A stretch of 64,000 bases of DNA from Psettodes erumei (taxonomy: Eukaryota > Chordata > Actinopteri > Pleuronectiformes > Psettodidae): contig JAFBJZ010000870.1 of NCBI GenBank assembly GCA_016785225.1, positions 186,001 through 250,000 of the forward strand. The letters run 5' to 3'. Below are positions 1 through 13,300 of this stretch, piece after piece. Position 1 is the stretch's first letter. Each line of letters begins with the position of its first letter. Below the pieces are notes generated by a model. That model searched no databases, had not been told where the DNA came from, and worked only from the letters and a program-made list of their open reading frames with translations. A program made the position numbers and the translations under genes.

Positions 1-619
1 ACACAGACAAACTGCAGTTTTTTTTCTACACACATCTCTGAAGAAAAAAAGAAAACAGATCCCAAGACACAGTCTGCTTCCTTCAACTCTGAAGAAATGT
101 TTAAAAAACAGAGTGAGGCATGCTCATTTAGCCTGTGATTTTGTCTTGGGAAGATGAATAAAAAAAAAATGTTTAAAAAAAAGGAAAGAGGGGTAGAGAG
201 CAACAGCAGACAGAAACAAAGAGGGAACACTCTGCACCATTTGCTCCCTGGTTATGGTCTCTAGGTAAGTGTAACGGTGTACCGAGGAGGCTTGATGCTG
301 TGGCGGGGGGGGGCATGCGTCTCTGTTTTTCATGGGAGGGTGACGAAGCTCCGGGAGGAGATTGGAAGAGACAAGAATAGGGGTCTCACTCAAGCCGAAC
401 TGTCTGATTGGATAAAGAGAAGTGCCTGGCAGCCAGGCAGACTAGTGCTGGCACAGCGTTCGCGCCACCCTCTCGCCACACATTTGGCACACGAGGCGCT
501 GGCACAGCTTGCGGCGCCCGGTTACTCGCTGCACCGCTCACAGGCCACATGTGGCACTCGGGCACTTTATTTGCAACTCCCCAAAATATTTCCAAATGTA
601 ATTGCCAAATATAGCTGGC

Positions 620-1110
620 GACAGCCATATGGATTTTGAAGTGACTCGCGCGCGCGGCGCACCGAGGTTTGACACCTATCCCGCGAGCGCTTTTTTTCGC
701 GCGACCTCGGCGGCGGAAGTGGGAGGGGCATCGGAAACCGCGGGGGCGGATGCCAGGGGCAGAGGTTAAGTGGTGTGTCATGTGCGAGTGAGCAATGCGA
801 ATTGCGTTGCCCGGTTTTAGCCGGAGGGAAGCGCGTCCGTCGACTCTCTTGAACAGGCAGTTAAAGTAAAGCATCGCTCATTAACGGCCGCACAAGTAAG
901 GCGGGCCGTGAAGTTTAAAAGAGACGCAAATGAATCCCAGCGCGCGAGAACGGATCCGCTGGACCGACAGCCGCCGCGCTGCAGCTCGGGCGTTTGTCGA
1001 AAACCACTGACAGAAGTGCTTCCTCTTGACAAGTTTTTTTTTTTCTTTCTCTGAGAGATGTGCCACCCGGACGACGGCGTGGCGGGAAAAACCTATAAAG
1101 GTGCCGCACA
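620..1110. other. CpG-rich segment
   Basis: Repeated CG dinucleotides (CTCGCGCGCGCGGCGCACCG, CTCGGCGGCGG) continue to a TATAAA-like CCTATAAAGG at 1090-1099. It could be an intronic CpG island or an alternative or antisense promoter. No exon is recognised beside it. Composition alone does not prove promoter function. Confidence 0.35.
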
Positions 1111-2205
1111 AATAAACAGCCGCCGAGCAATATCACCTGCGGCAACAGTTTGATAAACGGACATTTATAATGTCACGTAACCCGAACCTCCATCTCACGC
1201 CGGGCCATCTAATGAAAATCACATTAAAGTGACAGGAAGTAGGATAACTGGGATTTGTTGTGTGTGTGTGTGTGGGTGCGGGGGATTTCATTGCTCGTGT
1301 ATGAAGAACTGAGAGGAACTTTTGGATTGTTTTTCTACAGCGCACTAACTTCATTGTCACATTCAGTACCTAGCCAGGTAATTAGACCGTCCTGGAATTA
1401 AATGTGAGAAAACATTTTTTTTTCCGCTGGAATTCGGCTCATCACGACAGAGGCGGTTTGCAGCGTCTCCCCGTTTGACAGCGTGAAAGCTCCGCCGCGG
1501 TGCAAAGATGGAATGGCATGTTTTCCAACGACGGTAAACGTTTAATTTGACGCGCGCGGTTGGCGGCTCGCGATCATTTATACGGGAGACAGGAATTTAT
1601 AGCATCGGACTCTTGTCATCTAATATCAGCGACACCGAAAACGGCTCGGAGAGTCTCCGCGCCGGGCGCGTTGACAAAAGTGCAGACGAGATGACCAGCG
1701 GGGGGGGAGAATATTTTTCTTTTTTGTTCCTCAAGGCTTAAAAAAAATGGCCAATCGCGCCGACATCTTTGTTTCGTTAATGACTTCACCTGTTGTCCCT
1801 GCTACCAAAGTAAACAAACGAGCTCGTGGCCAGGTAAAAACCTGACCGGGCGGCATCCTGAAGAACAACCCGCAAGCGTCATCGGCCGACGGCCGCCATG
1901 CATCGCGACGCTAAAGTGTTTCCGCTCCGTTACCGATACTGTATGGCTGCTGTCAAGCCCCTTGGCGGGCCTGTCAGAGACTCCTACTTTGTAAGAAGGA
2001 AGTGAGGTCTATTAACGGTATGTGTCTTGCGGAACGTAAAAGGTGCGAAGTGTGTTGCTGTGACATTATTAGCGGAGGGCCAGCCTGTCAGCGAGACCCG
2101 CGCGACACAAAAACACAGATTCGCTGTGAGGACGCTGATGGGCACTTTAACAAAGAAAGGTGCACATCATGTGAGGGTCACATTCCAGCGGGTCATACAA
2201 TACAG

Positions 2206-2243
2206 CCGCCACCGCCACCACCACCACCACCACCACCATCACC

Positions 2244-2279
<36 letters not shown>
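2206..2279. repeat. (CCA)n followed by (CT)n
   Basis: About 40 bp of CCA/CCG triplets pass directly into a 34-bp CT run. Chance frames across it give poly-His or poly-Pro then Ser-Leu repeats, which should not be taken as protein. Confidence 0.95.
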
Positions 2280-2284
<5 letters not shown>

Positions 2285-2764
2285 ACTTGCAGAGTCTATA
2301 GAACCATCTCCCGTGCTTCAGGGCTTTTCAATGTAGTTATTCAAGCAGAACACAACTGTGTGCCTCCATCTGATAGAAGGTTAAGGACCTCTTCACTGCT
2401 CACAAAAAAAAGCCCACCACACAGAGGTGAAGCCGGGCTCACCTCAGGGAAGAAATCTTTCTCTGTCCTCCTCCTCCTCCTCTTTCACTCTTCCTTTCTC
2501 CTGGCTCGGTGAAAAGAAAGGTTCAAAGGATAATGGCTGTCTTATCACTATGTAAAAGGGGAATGGGAACTCCGGCGAAGTGCCTGGCCTTTTGTGACAA
2601 TGAAGAAAAGAGCATAAGTCTATTTCACTGTGGTATATGCACTGGAACAGTCCATGACCACTTAAAAAGCGACGGCTGGTAGAAGACAGTTGGGGGGCAG
2701 AAGGCCGGGCAGCTCTTTAACTAAACCTGCAGCAAACACATCTGAACCAAATAACCTGCGCCTG

Positions 2765-2786
2765 AAAAAAAAAAAAAAAAAAAAAA
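2765..2786. repeat. Poly(A) tract, 22 nt
   Basis: The longest A run I counted. Similar runs lie at 3711-3726, 16662-16677, 18669-18688, 49161-49177 and 55818-55836; T runs lie at 46709-46728, 51405-51423 and 56539-56556. I see no target-site duplication or element body next to them. Confidence 0.95.
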
Positions 2787-4319
2787 GGAGCTAACAGGAG
2801 TATATTAGGTATGCGAATCGTTGGCTTTGTAGCACTTTATTCACAATTGAGAAGCTTGTGAATATGATACTCTGTTTTTTTTTTTGCTTTGATCCCCTTC
2901 TGTAAATTGTAATTTGATTCAGCAGGTATTAGCCCGAAATTATAACTCCATTAAATAAATGTGTAATAATGCCTCTGCAAGGCCAAAAAAGACAACATAT
3001 ACGAGGTCCTTTGTACTGCGCACACTCATCAAACGAATTAAGACTAATCATTTTCCACTTCTAAGCGCCTAATAAAGCTAGCCCGAGCAGCGCCGACCTC
3101 CCATAATGATGTCAACAACAGGAACAGTTGTGACGGTGGCGCCAGCAGCAGTAAAAGCGGTCGCGGCGGCGGCGGCAGCCGAAGTGGCACGGGAATACCA
3201 ATTTAAACTTTCGAGGGGGCGGGCCGGTAAGTGAAGCGAAACGTTACGAGCAGGTGTCAAACGCACCGTTACTTGACTTGAATTTCTCGGAATGCAGCGA
3301 CTTTGCTTTATTGCGTGAGGTTTTATTCCTCTAGTGTCTGGTCAAACGACTAATTGACACTCATGCTGGAAGAGCAAGTCAGCGTAGTCTACGTTTCAAA
3401 GCCGTATGGTACCTGACTTGGGAGAGCGCATTTGCTGAAAGCCAAAAGAACGTGTGAGGTTCGCAGGCGACGAGTCAAGCGAAAGCATCGCGTGTGGCTG
3501 GTGTTTTGTTTTTTTTTTACAAGCAACGTGACAGTGACGCTCTTTATCACTGTGGTCCAATGCCCTGGGAGGAAAAAAAATAAGAGAATTTATCCTGTTC
3601 CTGTCATATACCATGAGACTTAACTCCACACCAGGTGCGACCTCTTTGTCTGTATCAATCCATATGTTTGAGCAACCTCAGAAAAAAATATGTGATAATT
3701 CAAAAAAACAAAAAAAAAAAAAAAAACACACAACCCAGAATGATGAATTATGTATCAAAGGACAAAGGCATCAATAAAGGCTAATGTGCTCTGTTTTTGG
3801 ACAGGAAAACAGCAGAGGTGCCAGGTGACAGGGAGAGATTTAAGAGCTCCAGAAATGAATTATGACAGCGATTTAGATAGGTGTCAAATGCACATTTACA
3901 TTCAGCCCACGGCTGAAGGCGAGCAGAGGAGCTTTCCTGCAATTTGGGGGTGACACTGATATAGATCATATCTGATGCCAAAGGAACAGAGGGGTGAACC
4001 ACAGATAGTGACCTGGGCCCGGTTGCGCCCATCCTTTTGTCGAGGCTTTGGGCCCCGTTTTTGACCCGGTGGCTCTTTTGCATCGGGGGCACAGAGATTT
4101 CTTTCTCGCCGTCATCCATTATGCCTGCTGCGAACCTAACGTGTGTGTGTGTGAGTTTATCAGGCGATTTCAGTGTCAGTTTCAGCGTCGAGGATTACTT
4201 GGATTTGTGCTCACCCTGCCAACGCCGGGACACAGTCTGCGCAATTTGCATGGCTTCAACAAGTGATGCTTAAGAGAGCGGATCATTTTCGAAAAAGCTT
4301 GCAAACCACTTTTGTCAAT

Positions 4320-4800
4320 ATGTAGCTAATTCAGCTTTAACGAATACTGGAATAAATACCTCAAGCAGAAAAGATATCTTACATTTTTAATTCCAACTAC
4401 ATGAACGTGGCATGAATTATTGTCGTCCCAAATACAATTATGCACAATGGCATGTGAAAACTGTCGGCTGCCGCACGATGGAAAGGCTTTGTCCTACTGA
4501 AGTGACACCATCACAATTATAACAGTTTATTCCTCTAATGATTTTGTACTGCATAACTGGAGCATAACTTAAACATTAACTTCCAACGTAGTGCACAGAG
4601 AGGATCACACTTGTCAAGATTGGAACAATTAACCTTGGTTAGACTAGAAATCGAGGCGAAGGATTGCTCATGCTGATTAACATCTTGTTCATTACATTAT
4701 TTCCCACTTCAATATGTGACTTCAACATGATATATGTAAAAGCAATAACCAGACAGATGTAATTCATCAACTAATGTACAGAGAACATGCAGCAGGAATT
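4320..4800. other. Candidate conserved noncoding element
   Basis: Low-repeat AT-rich sequence with many TAAT and ATTA cores, free of microsatellites. The judgement rests on composition only. A canonical POU octamer lies just outside, at 4244-4251. Confidence 0.25.
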
Positions 4801-5704
4801 TTTATTTCCCACATCAGAAAAAAAATTCTCAAAAAAAAAAAAAAATTAGAAGGGCACCTTGGCTATAAATTAAAAGAAAAACCCCCCACATCAATATTGA
4901 TAGGCGCGTTTGATATGTATGACTTTCTATTGGCATAACCCACACCTCCAGAGTCGCAATAAAAAAAAGGTAATACGACCCACTTTTAACCAGATATACT
5001 TTCCAAAAACCAAATCACCGCTGTTTAACTGGAGGATCCAGGATCAAGCCCCATTTATTGGCTGCACCACTGCTTCACTGTGGAGGAGGCAAGGGGGGTA
5101 AAAAAAAGAAAAACCCAAACCCTACAGGGATCAATGAAGTATCACACCATTATTATCATTACCATTATGACAGATAAGGTTCACGGTCAAGGAGAAAACT
5201 CAGCTGGCACTGCCCCTTCATCAGCACCCCCTTTGCAGCGTAGAGCATCTAATATTCTATTACAATGACGGCAATTAACAGAGAAATGATAGCGACCCAG
5301 TGACAATGGACAAATTTGTGACAACCCTTTCAATTGTTCTTTTGTAGAGGAAATCTATATCATTGTCTGGGAACGTTGAGCTGCAATGTGCTGCATCCAC
5401 GCTTGAGCGCTTTTACAAGTGGTGGTTTAACAAGGAGCAGAGGGCAAAATTTTTAGCTCCCTATAAGCTCTCGCAATTACACAAGGGGGCAAGAGGGACA
5501 CTGTTCTTAAGCGTGAGCCTAGATGGACGAGCTATCTCTTTCAGTCCCCCAGCCTGCGGCCGGGCCAGCTGTGTTTAATCTGGAACGCAACCTCTTCCTT
5601 CCGCACCCTCCCCACCAAAAAAAAAAGGAATATTCCTTATTATAATGGATGAGTGGCAAGTCTCAGCAGAGCAGATAAAAATGCACGGTTGGAGTGCAAA
5701 CTTA

Positions 5705-5731
5705 ACACACACACACACACACACACACACA
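5705..5731. repeat. (AC)n microsatellite
   Basis: An uninterrupted dinucleotide run of about 13 units. Confidence 0.95.
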
Positions 5732-5859
5732 TCACACACGCGGCACAGTGATGTAGGGTGAAGAGGCGCTTATCTGCTGTCTCCTCTGTCTATCCCATTT
5801 CTCTTTATTTTTCTTGGTAAATATGACTGTTTCATAGCGTCTTCCAGCAAAGCCCGACT

Positions 5860-6110
5860 CTGCTCCTGGTTTGTGAATTTCATTTTTCTACCAATGTCAA
5901 TTTGCATAATGATTTAAAAAGCAAAGTGACGTTTTCTATTATACATATATATTTTTTTTGTACTGTTGATAGAGCCATAAAGACATCCCGGCAATACGAA
6001 ATTTTAATTAACAATAGACAATCACATATTTAAGAGTAATTAAAAAGAAATCTTACTTATTATATAGTATATTGTACTGTATATGATAACACTGTGAATG
6101 GAGCTCACTG
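5860..6110. other. Candidate conserved noncoding element
   Basis: Contains an exact POU octamer on the minus strand (ATTTGCAT, 5900-5907) in CAATTTGCATAATGATTT, followed by AT-rich sequence with TTAATTAACAAT. Confidence 0.3.
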
Positions 6111-6179
6111 TATGGCGGTGCGGGGGAAGGAGCTCAGAAGGGGTCATGTACACAATTCATCTATTTTTTACACCTAATT

Positions 6180-6720
6180 ACCAAAAAGTGATAGCAACAG
6201 AAAAATGTGATTCAAGTGTTTTTCAGCAGTCATCCGACAGAAATTATTGTGTATGTAATTATTAATGATATACACCATGGGCTGAATGTCAACACTTATT
6301 CCAGTAACTTTCCTTCATGTTGACATTAACAAAATGGCTTGAGAGGAGCACTTGAGGAAGACAATTCCTCATATCTGTCAGGATTACATATTTATGAGGT
6401 CCCCTGCTCGGCATCCAAGGAGGTCGCTATGGTGATACAAACTGATGTATATTCTAACAATGAACTTTGCGTGTCAAAGAATGCCTCAGAGCATCGTTGA
6501 AATGGTTAGTACAGATCCGACCGCAGCGCCCCGCGCCGCTTTCAGATCAGCAAATACACAATTAAAAAGGCAGTCATGCTGAGGCCACTCTAATCAATGT
6601 ACTGTAACAAAGAAATGTAATGAAAGGATGATGGAGTGATGCCTTCAGGAGGCTGCTATATTGTTAGGGCAGACCGTAACCCTGTTGTGGCAAAAACAAC
6701 ATTTTATTAGCGCATCTCCG
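6180..6720. other. Candidate conserved noncoding element with X-box-like site
   Basis: Low-repeat DNA with homeodomain-type GTAATTATTAATGATAT and an RFX X-box-like GTCGCTATGGTGATAC at 6423-6438. It reads as a continuous unique block with no simple sequence. Confidence 0.35.
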
Positions 6721-6779
6721 GCGCTGCCCAAGCCAGCCTCGGAACAAAAGAGCGGTTAACCCGACCGTATTTCTGGTAA

Positions 6780-7480
6780 ATACGTTTTTATGTCCGCTCT
6801 CCTCCTCAGTAACGCCAATTACGCATTACACAAATGCAATACTGTCATCCAGGGATTCTGTTTACCTTATCGTCCCCTTACTCTGAGGTAAGATGACAAT
6901 TAAGGTAGGTTCTGTCTGGTTCCATCCATCAAGTCAGCCATCAGCATTACAGAGCATATTGTGTAATTTGAGAAAACGCCCGAGCCTTTCACGCAGCATT
7001 AAAGCCAGCTCGAGACGGCTTTGCAGCTTGGCTTAGAGGTGATGTATTGCTCATTTAAAGCTGCCCCTTTGACCCTTTTAACGTAAAACAGGAAATCATC
7101 TGCAGGGCTCTTCCTTCCCATATGAATGGGACTTCAGTATGTTGTGGTGGCACGGAGGCATGTCCACACAGTTGAGCTCAGTATGCTTGAGGAAGTAGGC
7201 CTCGGCCTCGTCCATCAATCCGCCTGTCTTCCTTTGCCAAGCTGCAGGGAACTACCCATTATGGAGTCATTTTATTAATAGGGCCCCTTTCCTCTCCGCC
7301 ACACTCTTGCGGAGTGCCTCCTCATTCTGTCAGAATGGAGTGTGCCTGCAAGCTACCTCCATGAAACTGCTGCAGCAGGGCCCTCCCTCATTCTCCCATG
7401 TGAAAGCGCAGGCTGGGAAATATTGTGCTTTCAAGCTAAAATAGTATTTGGAGAGGTGAGCAATCCCTAAGCCCTAGAGC
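6780..7480. other. Candidate conserved noncoding element
   Basis: About 700 bp without simple repeats, including CCATTATGGAGTCATTTTAT and a CTGCAGCAGGGCCC segment. The texture is typical of conserved elements, but this is unproven. Confidence 0.3.
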
Positions 7481-7553
7481 AAACAGTTTAACATTGAGGA
7501 CTTATTTAAAATGATGTCCTTCCTCCCGGAAAGCCAATCAGATTTCTCTTTCA

Positions 7554-7562
7554 GCGCACACG

Positions 7563-7596
<34 letters not shown>

Positions 7597-7607
7597 AACA
7601 CGCGCGC
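7554..7607. repeat. (CG)n(CA)n(CG)n compound repeat
   Basis: Alternating purine-pyrimidine DNA: a CG block, about 13 CA units, then another CG block. Such sequence can adopt Z-DNA. Confidence 0.95.
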
Positions 7608-8742
7608 CCAAATGCACATAAAACACGTTTTACACGAACTGCCCCTTCTTCCTTCCTTGTTAATGTAAATATAGCTGCAAGCGGTGATGACTGGAGGCCA
7701 GAAAAAGGTCAGAGGATTCTGCGAACTGTTTGGGCAGGCTGTGTGAAAACACGACGCAGAGGGTGCGAGGGAGGGCTGTGAGGGAGAGGTTTGTTTAAAT
7801 GGGCAAATGGGCTCAACATGCGAGGAGGAGGAGGAGGCGGCAGAGGACAAAAAGGATGACTCTGGAATAGTCAACACGGGGTAAGGTACACGGCACAAGT
7901 TTATTAACCTCTAATTCCTATATATATTACGAAGGGAAGTTTGGAATTTAAATATTGTGACAGCCAAGACCGTCTCCTGTCTTTGGCGATGCGTTCTCAA
8001 TTTCCGCTGCGAAGGCGCTAAAAGCAAAAGGGCAATTTCTTCTGACTGACACATTGAGATGCTACCGACGTTTAAGCCCTCTTCAAGTTACACTGTATAT
8101 CCCGATCATTACGAGGCACCAAGCAGCCTCGCATTAAGGTCTATTAATAACCGTTTCTACACGGATTCCGCTGTTGGTTTAATTATTCCTACCTGCTCGC
8201 TCGGGGTAAGGCCGACTCAAACTCTAGTCAAAAGCGACATGCAGAAAATAAGCATCGTGGGCGAGTCAGCGATATGCCTCAGTGATCCACTGAGAAACTG
8301 TCTTAGAGGGTTTTCAGTTTTCTCGCAGGCTCGCGCATCCACCCATCTATCCATCTTTTAGCCTTCACTTAATTGTCTGCACAGCTGTAGGTGGAAGGAA
8401 TACTAATAACTGAAAGTCAGACTGTGATATCGCTAAATTCACTGTACCATTACTGTATGTATTATCACTATTCACCACTACTAATGGCTATTTATTAATG
8501 ACTTATTATTGCTATTATACTATTACTTATAATAGGGCTCTCACTTTTTGCAGCTACGCACCACCACACTTCACACATCATTTCTACTTGAAAGACAGGC
8601 TCTTCAATACATACTGTTATTCAATCTTGTGCAATGGAGCACATATTTTGGAGATTTCTGAAGCCGATATCTCCATCATAGCCGGCGATTTTGCGGGGAC
8701 ACCTGCTAATAACGCGAGAACCACGTACCGAGTCTCCGGGGG

Positions 8743-8758
8743 AAACCCGCGCGGGTTT
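8743..8758. other. Perfect 16-bp GC-centred palindrome before a T run
   Basis: AAACCCGCGCGGGTTT is exactly self-complementary and is followed by more Ts. It resembles a bacterial terminator in shape, but in this vertebrate intron it has no such meaning. Function unknown. Confidence 0.6.
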
Positions 8759-9109
8759 TTTTTCGGCAAACATTGAAACGTTTCAGTCACACAACGGGGA
8801 GGGACGAGCAAACATGTTCGGATCCAAAACGGCTTATTAATGAAACGGGAAGCCTCGGCGCCGCGCAGACAAACGCGCAAGGCGCAAAGGCAGTGAAGCG
8901 CCGGCTCTTTTCTCCGGAGTCAAGCAGCGACTAGCTAGGAATTAACCTGAAAGAGAGCAAGTCGTTCTCTGAGAAGCAGCTTCTTTGCTCTTTTCCGCGC
9001 GCGGATCTGAGAGATGGCCTTGAATTGGGCAGGTCGATACCGGCTCCTTTGTTGGCGATGAGAATGCTCGGGAACGCGGAGGGCCCCCGCTGCACCTTAA
9101 CTAAATGAC

Positions 9110-9400
9110 ACAGCTAGGAATGCCTTTGAATAACCAGCCGGAAAATAAAATTTAATAACAGACGTTCTGCATTCATGAATCAGTGAAAGCGCTCAATGAC
9201 AGTGCGCGCTAATGTTCACAGGTCCGATGAACATAAATCTCTCTTTGGAGACAAGGTGTGTATTATGTACTTTGATATCAATAGGTGAACAAGAGGGATA
9301 AAATGAGCCGCTAGCTTCAGCTGAATAACATTCATTTTGCTCACAATGGCCGCCGTCCCTAATACCTGCAGTGTTTTACTTAGATTAGGCTTAAGCTTTT
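9110..9400. other. Candidate conserved noncoding element
   Basis: Contains CTTTGATATCAAT, with TTGATATCAA at 9272-9281 a perfect dyad overlapping a TCF/LEF-like CTTTGAT. A SOX-like ACAATGG lies at 9343-9349. No repeats are present. Confidence 0.35.
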
Positions 9401-9796
9401 TTAAAAGGCCATTTCAATAATTTGACATTTCTCCCCAGAATGGGAGAGAATGAGCGCCGATAAAAACTTTTTTTTTTCCCTTTTCTCTTTTTTTTTTTTT
9501 TTGCTCCTTTTCATGCAAAACACTTTCATCTGTCATTTCGTGATAGCCCGTCCCTCTTTGTCAGCATAAATACGAGAGCCCCTATTTGAATATGGTTACA
9601 CATCCCTCTATTTATTAAAGCTTGGATTAACATGACAGGAAGTTTTGTCTGGGGGCTCTTTAAGATGGCTCAGAGAGGCAATCTGGTGACAGTAATAGGA
9701 TCCAGCTAATATACTTGACTGATGCTCCTTTCCCAGTGTTATAAAGCAGAACAATGGGAGTGGGGTACTGGGAGTGAATACATTGTGTTTTGTAAT

Positions 9797-9799
<3 letters not shown>

Positions 9800-9831
<32 letters not shown>
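9800..9831. repeat. (GT)n microsatellite
   Basis: Sixteen GT units, followed by a TCTGGGGGGG run. Confidence 0.95.
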
Positions 9832-9832
<1 letters not shown>

Positions 9833-10270
9833 TGGGGGGGTTGGGTGGGGGCGAAGGGGTGCTAATCAGCCACAATACCATCACTTAGCAAATATAAGGG
9901 CTGAAGAAATAAAAACACTAAAGGTCACAGAGCAATTCCATCAGGACAACTATGCTACAATTAACTGAATAGACAAAGGCTCTGACATTAGTGAGAGCTG
10001 TAATCATGTTTTTATTCCAGTCTCTCGGAGTTTTGTGGAGACGAGTTAAAGGTTGGCTTAAAAAAAAAATAAACAGTAATTCTTTTCATTACTGTTCTTC
10101 TTCTCCCACCAGAAAAGCCCTTCTTGATTTTTTTTTTGTTGTTGTTTTTTTTGTTGTCATTTCGCTGTGACAGACGGCTTTCAGGCATCCCCTCTCTTTT
10201 TACCGAGGGCTTTTTGACGGAGACAATTTTTACTGTTTAATCTGGAGCTTTGTAAATGCAGCTGTAAAGA

Positions 10271-10309
10271 TCAGCTGATTAACCGATTAGTCGGCGATCA
10301 GAAAATAAA
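10271..10309. mobile_element. Fragment of the GATTAATC MITE family
   Basis: The segment reads CTGATTAACCGATTAGTCGG and CGATCAGAAAATAAAC, close to the recalled terminal consensus of the same teleost MITE family. Only one end is recognisable; the remainder is lost or never present. Confidence 0.35.
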
Positions 10310-13300
10310 CTCTAAGAGTCGTAGTTTTCTTTTTTTTTTTGGCGTCTGGAGAATAAGCGACTCATTCATTCGTCAAAAAAAATGAATTGGCAGAGCGATC
10401 AGTAATGAAAATTATGACTTCTTTTCACATCTTAGAGCAATCAGAAATATTTCAAAGTCTGTTTTGATTTAAACCAAAATATTATTAATTTGCCATTCAT
10501 ATTTGGCAGGCTCATGACAAAATTCAATATGATCCATGTGTTGTTCTGTGGCTAAATCTATTGTTGCCAACATGGGTGTGCTGAGTGGTGCTTGCACATT
10601 TCCATACATCAGATTGTTGCTCTGGATGGACAGCGTGTGTAATCAAATGTGTGTGTGTGAGTCAGGTTAGCAGATCAAACACACATCTGTTTGAGAGATA
10701 GAGGGAAATCTGTGTTTCTCCCCCAAACCTCTCAATACTAATTAACGATCCACTGATTGTGGCCAAATGCCAACTGTCATTAGCACCCAAAGCAACACAA
10801 GCACACAGATGTAGTCGCGGGCGCGCACTCCAACACAGATGCGACGCGGCCGCCCGCACCAGACCCACCACGGGCCATCTGCAGATAAGATACATAAACA
10901 CAATGTTCTCGGTTTCCGCCCGCTGCTTCCCGACGAACCCACGGCAAGAGAGAAACGGAAGGTAAGGAATTAACCTGTGCCAGGTGACGCGCGGACATGC
11001 AAACTAACTGGAGCATACAGTCAAGGTCCGAGTGCGCTGTATGAGATCTGATAGTAAGCTCTGCCTGTTTAACACACCGCTCGCACTTACAAGCTTTAAC
11101 ACGTGAATGACAGCCTCAATTCTCGAGTAGCGGCGGACCTCTGACTTCTTCACCGACGGCGCCATTTGCGTGCTCGGTAAAAGCACATCTTTGATTTTAT
11201 TTAGCGAGGATTTCAGCCGCGCCGGCATCTGAAAGAATATGCCACCCACTCCCTCGCTCGCTCGCTCCCTCTCCCCGCCTCGATCTGTCACTCTCTTGCC
11301 TCGGTGACAGGGTCAGATGGAGAGAGCAAAGCGGTGAGAGGTGCGACACTGTGAGCAGATGAGGGTCTCCCTGTATGGAGGCCCCCAGCATGACACCCAT
11401 CACGAGGACGCGGACGGCCGCCAGTTGGTCCGAATAATGCCACCCACGCTGGCTCCGGCGGGGAGTCCGGCAGCCGCACGGAGGCCAGAAGCCGACGGAC
11501 CACCAGGACAGGATTGACATTTCAGTCCGGCTATCGGTAATCAAAGCCAGCCTTCGTTAGCGTCCATTAAGATGCCAAAACAAAATATTTCGAGGATTAT
11601 ACAGGGCACGTACCAGACAATCACGCACGCGTTGTCAGTTTCTACGCTGTGATGTTTCTTCAGCGTGTTGCACTGTGTTTAATAAGTATCCGTGCTTGGA
11701 ACGGCTGAGGGGGAAGGCATCGACGTCGGATTCCCTGTCGAAAAAAAAACAAAAAAAAAAAACCCCGAGCGGAGCCTTGCCTTTCCTCGTCTCTTTTCCC
11801 TCTCTTCCTGTGCAGCCTGCCTGCCTGCCTGCCTGCCGCCATCTCACGACAGCATCTCTCCATCTCTCGCAGCCCTGTGATCTCTGTGTCAACAGGCGTC
11901 ACCGGCATCTCACACTAGCTCAGCACGCCCGCCTGCGACGCCGATGCCGTCTGCATGCAGCACCGACTTTTGGGCCGCGATTAACGGCACAGTTAAGCGA
12001 ATACTGTAAGTGCCGACGTCTTTATACCTGACGAGGTGCCACTTGAGGGGTGCCTCCGCCGGCAATAAAGACAACTGGCGAAGCCTCTCGCGCAGGTAGT
12101 CTCCGCGAGGCTGGGTTTTACGAGCGGCGGGCGGGAGATCTGGGCCGCTTCTGACCGACTTCGCGAACGCAAAGATTTATTCAGATCATCAAGAATTGTC
12201 GCCGGCGTTTTTCTCAGCGGCCTCCTCTCTCGGTGTGTACCTGCGCTGACGGGGGTTTATTAGTTGTCAGTGGGCCAGGTGGGAGGCTGCACGGTTGTCC
12301 AGCTCAGTCCCAAATTCATACAGAGGTTGTGATGACAGGATCCGAAGCGCTCTGAGGTTACTCAGTGGAATTCAAATGCCAATCCCCCTGCCCAGCACCC
12401 CCACCTCCCCCTCCGTCTCTCCCTCTCATTTGTCTCCCTCTCTCTTCCCTCCCCTCTCCCCCAGTGTTTGTCAGGGTTGGTGATTAGCTGTCACCCTCTG
12501 CAGAAGCAGATAACACCCCACACAGCCTGTTTCCCCTCTGGGAGCATGCACACACGTAAAACTGGAAAAGCACACAAACAAATACACAAGTGTGTGCACA
12601 TGCATGCAAACTGCAGACACTTAAAAAATCCTGTCAAATGCCGTCAAAAAACGGGGAGCTCGTTGCGCTCTCGCCCGCCTTTGCAAACACTCCAGTCACA
12701 CTCATCCGCGCCATCGTGGAGATTTCATCGATTCTGATGCCGATTAATGTTACACATCAGTTCGTATTATGCGTGATTCCAGTTCTTATCCAATTCTGTT
12801 TCCAATTCCTTTAGTTTTCGGCGGAAAACGAGCAGTTATTTGTCACAAGTTATGATGCAGCTGTCACGACTGTCCTCCTGGTGAAAATGCAAAACAGAAA
12901 GATTCCGTCTTGCAGTGCGTAAACGTTGTCTGCTTTCGACTTGTTTTTGCTCGAGATGGACACATTAGCATGAGCTGGCATTGGTGTGACTTGGCGTTCT
13001 ATTGTCTATTAATCATTTTTCCTCACACTGTATTGCTCAAGTCGTTTGTGAAGCTGCAGCACCAATTTTGGCCGATGTCTGCCCCTTTAGCTCTATTTCA
13101 CCACGTTGTAACCGCTACACGCTCCCGTTAGCACGTGCGTGACAAGCAACAGGTCCAAACTTTCTTGAAACCCAGCCCCAGTTTACATTCTTACATGACA
13201 AGTCAGTAATAACGTGTCCAAAATCCCAAAGAGACGTTGTGTCGGCGAGCAGAGCCTGAAAGGAAAAGTAAAATATGCCCCTGTCCATCCCCCCTTTCAT

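Noticed and set aside
386..874. 162-residue open frame (-)
   Set aside because: GC-rich chance frame without a recognised family or splice context.
2027..2512. 161-residue open frame (+) with poly-His and Ser-Leu repeats
   Set aside because: The 'domains' are translations of the (CCA)n and (CT)n microsatellite.
8743..8765. Rho-independent terminator
   Set aside because: The hairpin plus T run looks like one, but this is vertebrate intronic DNA.
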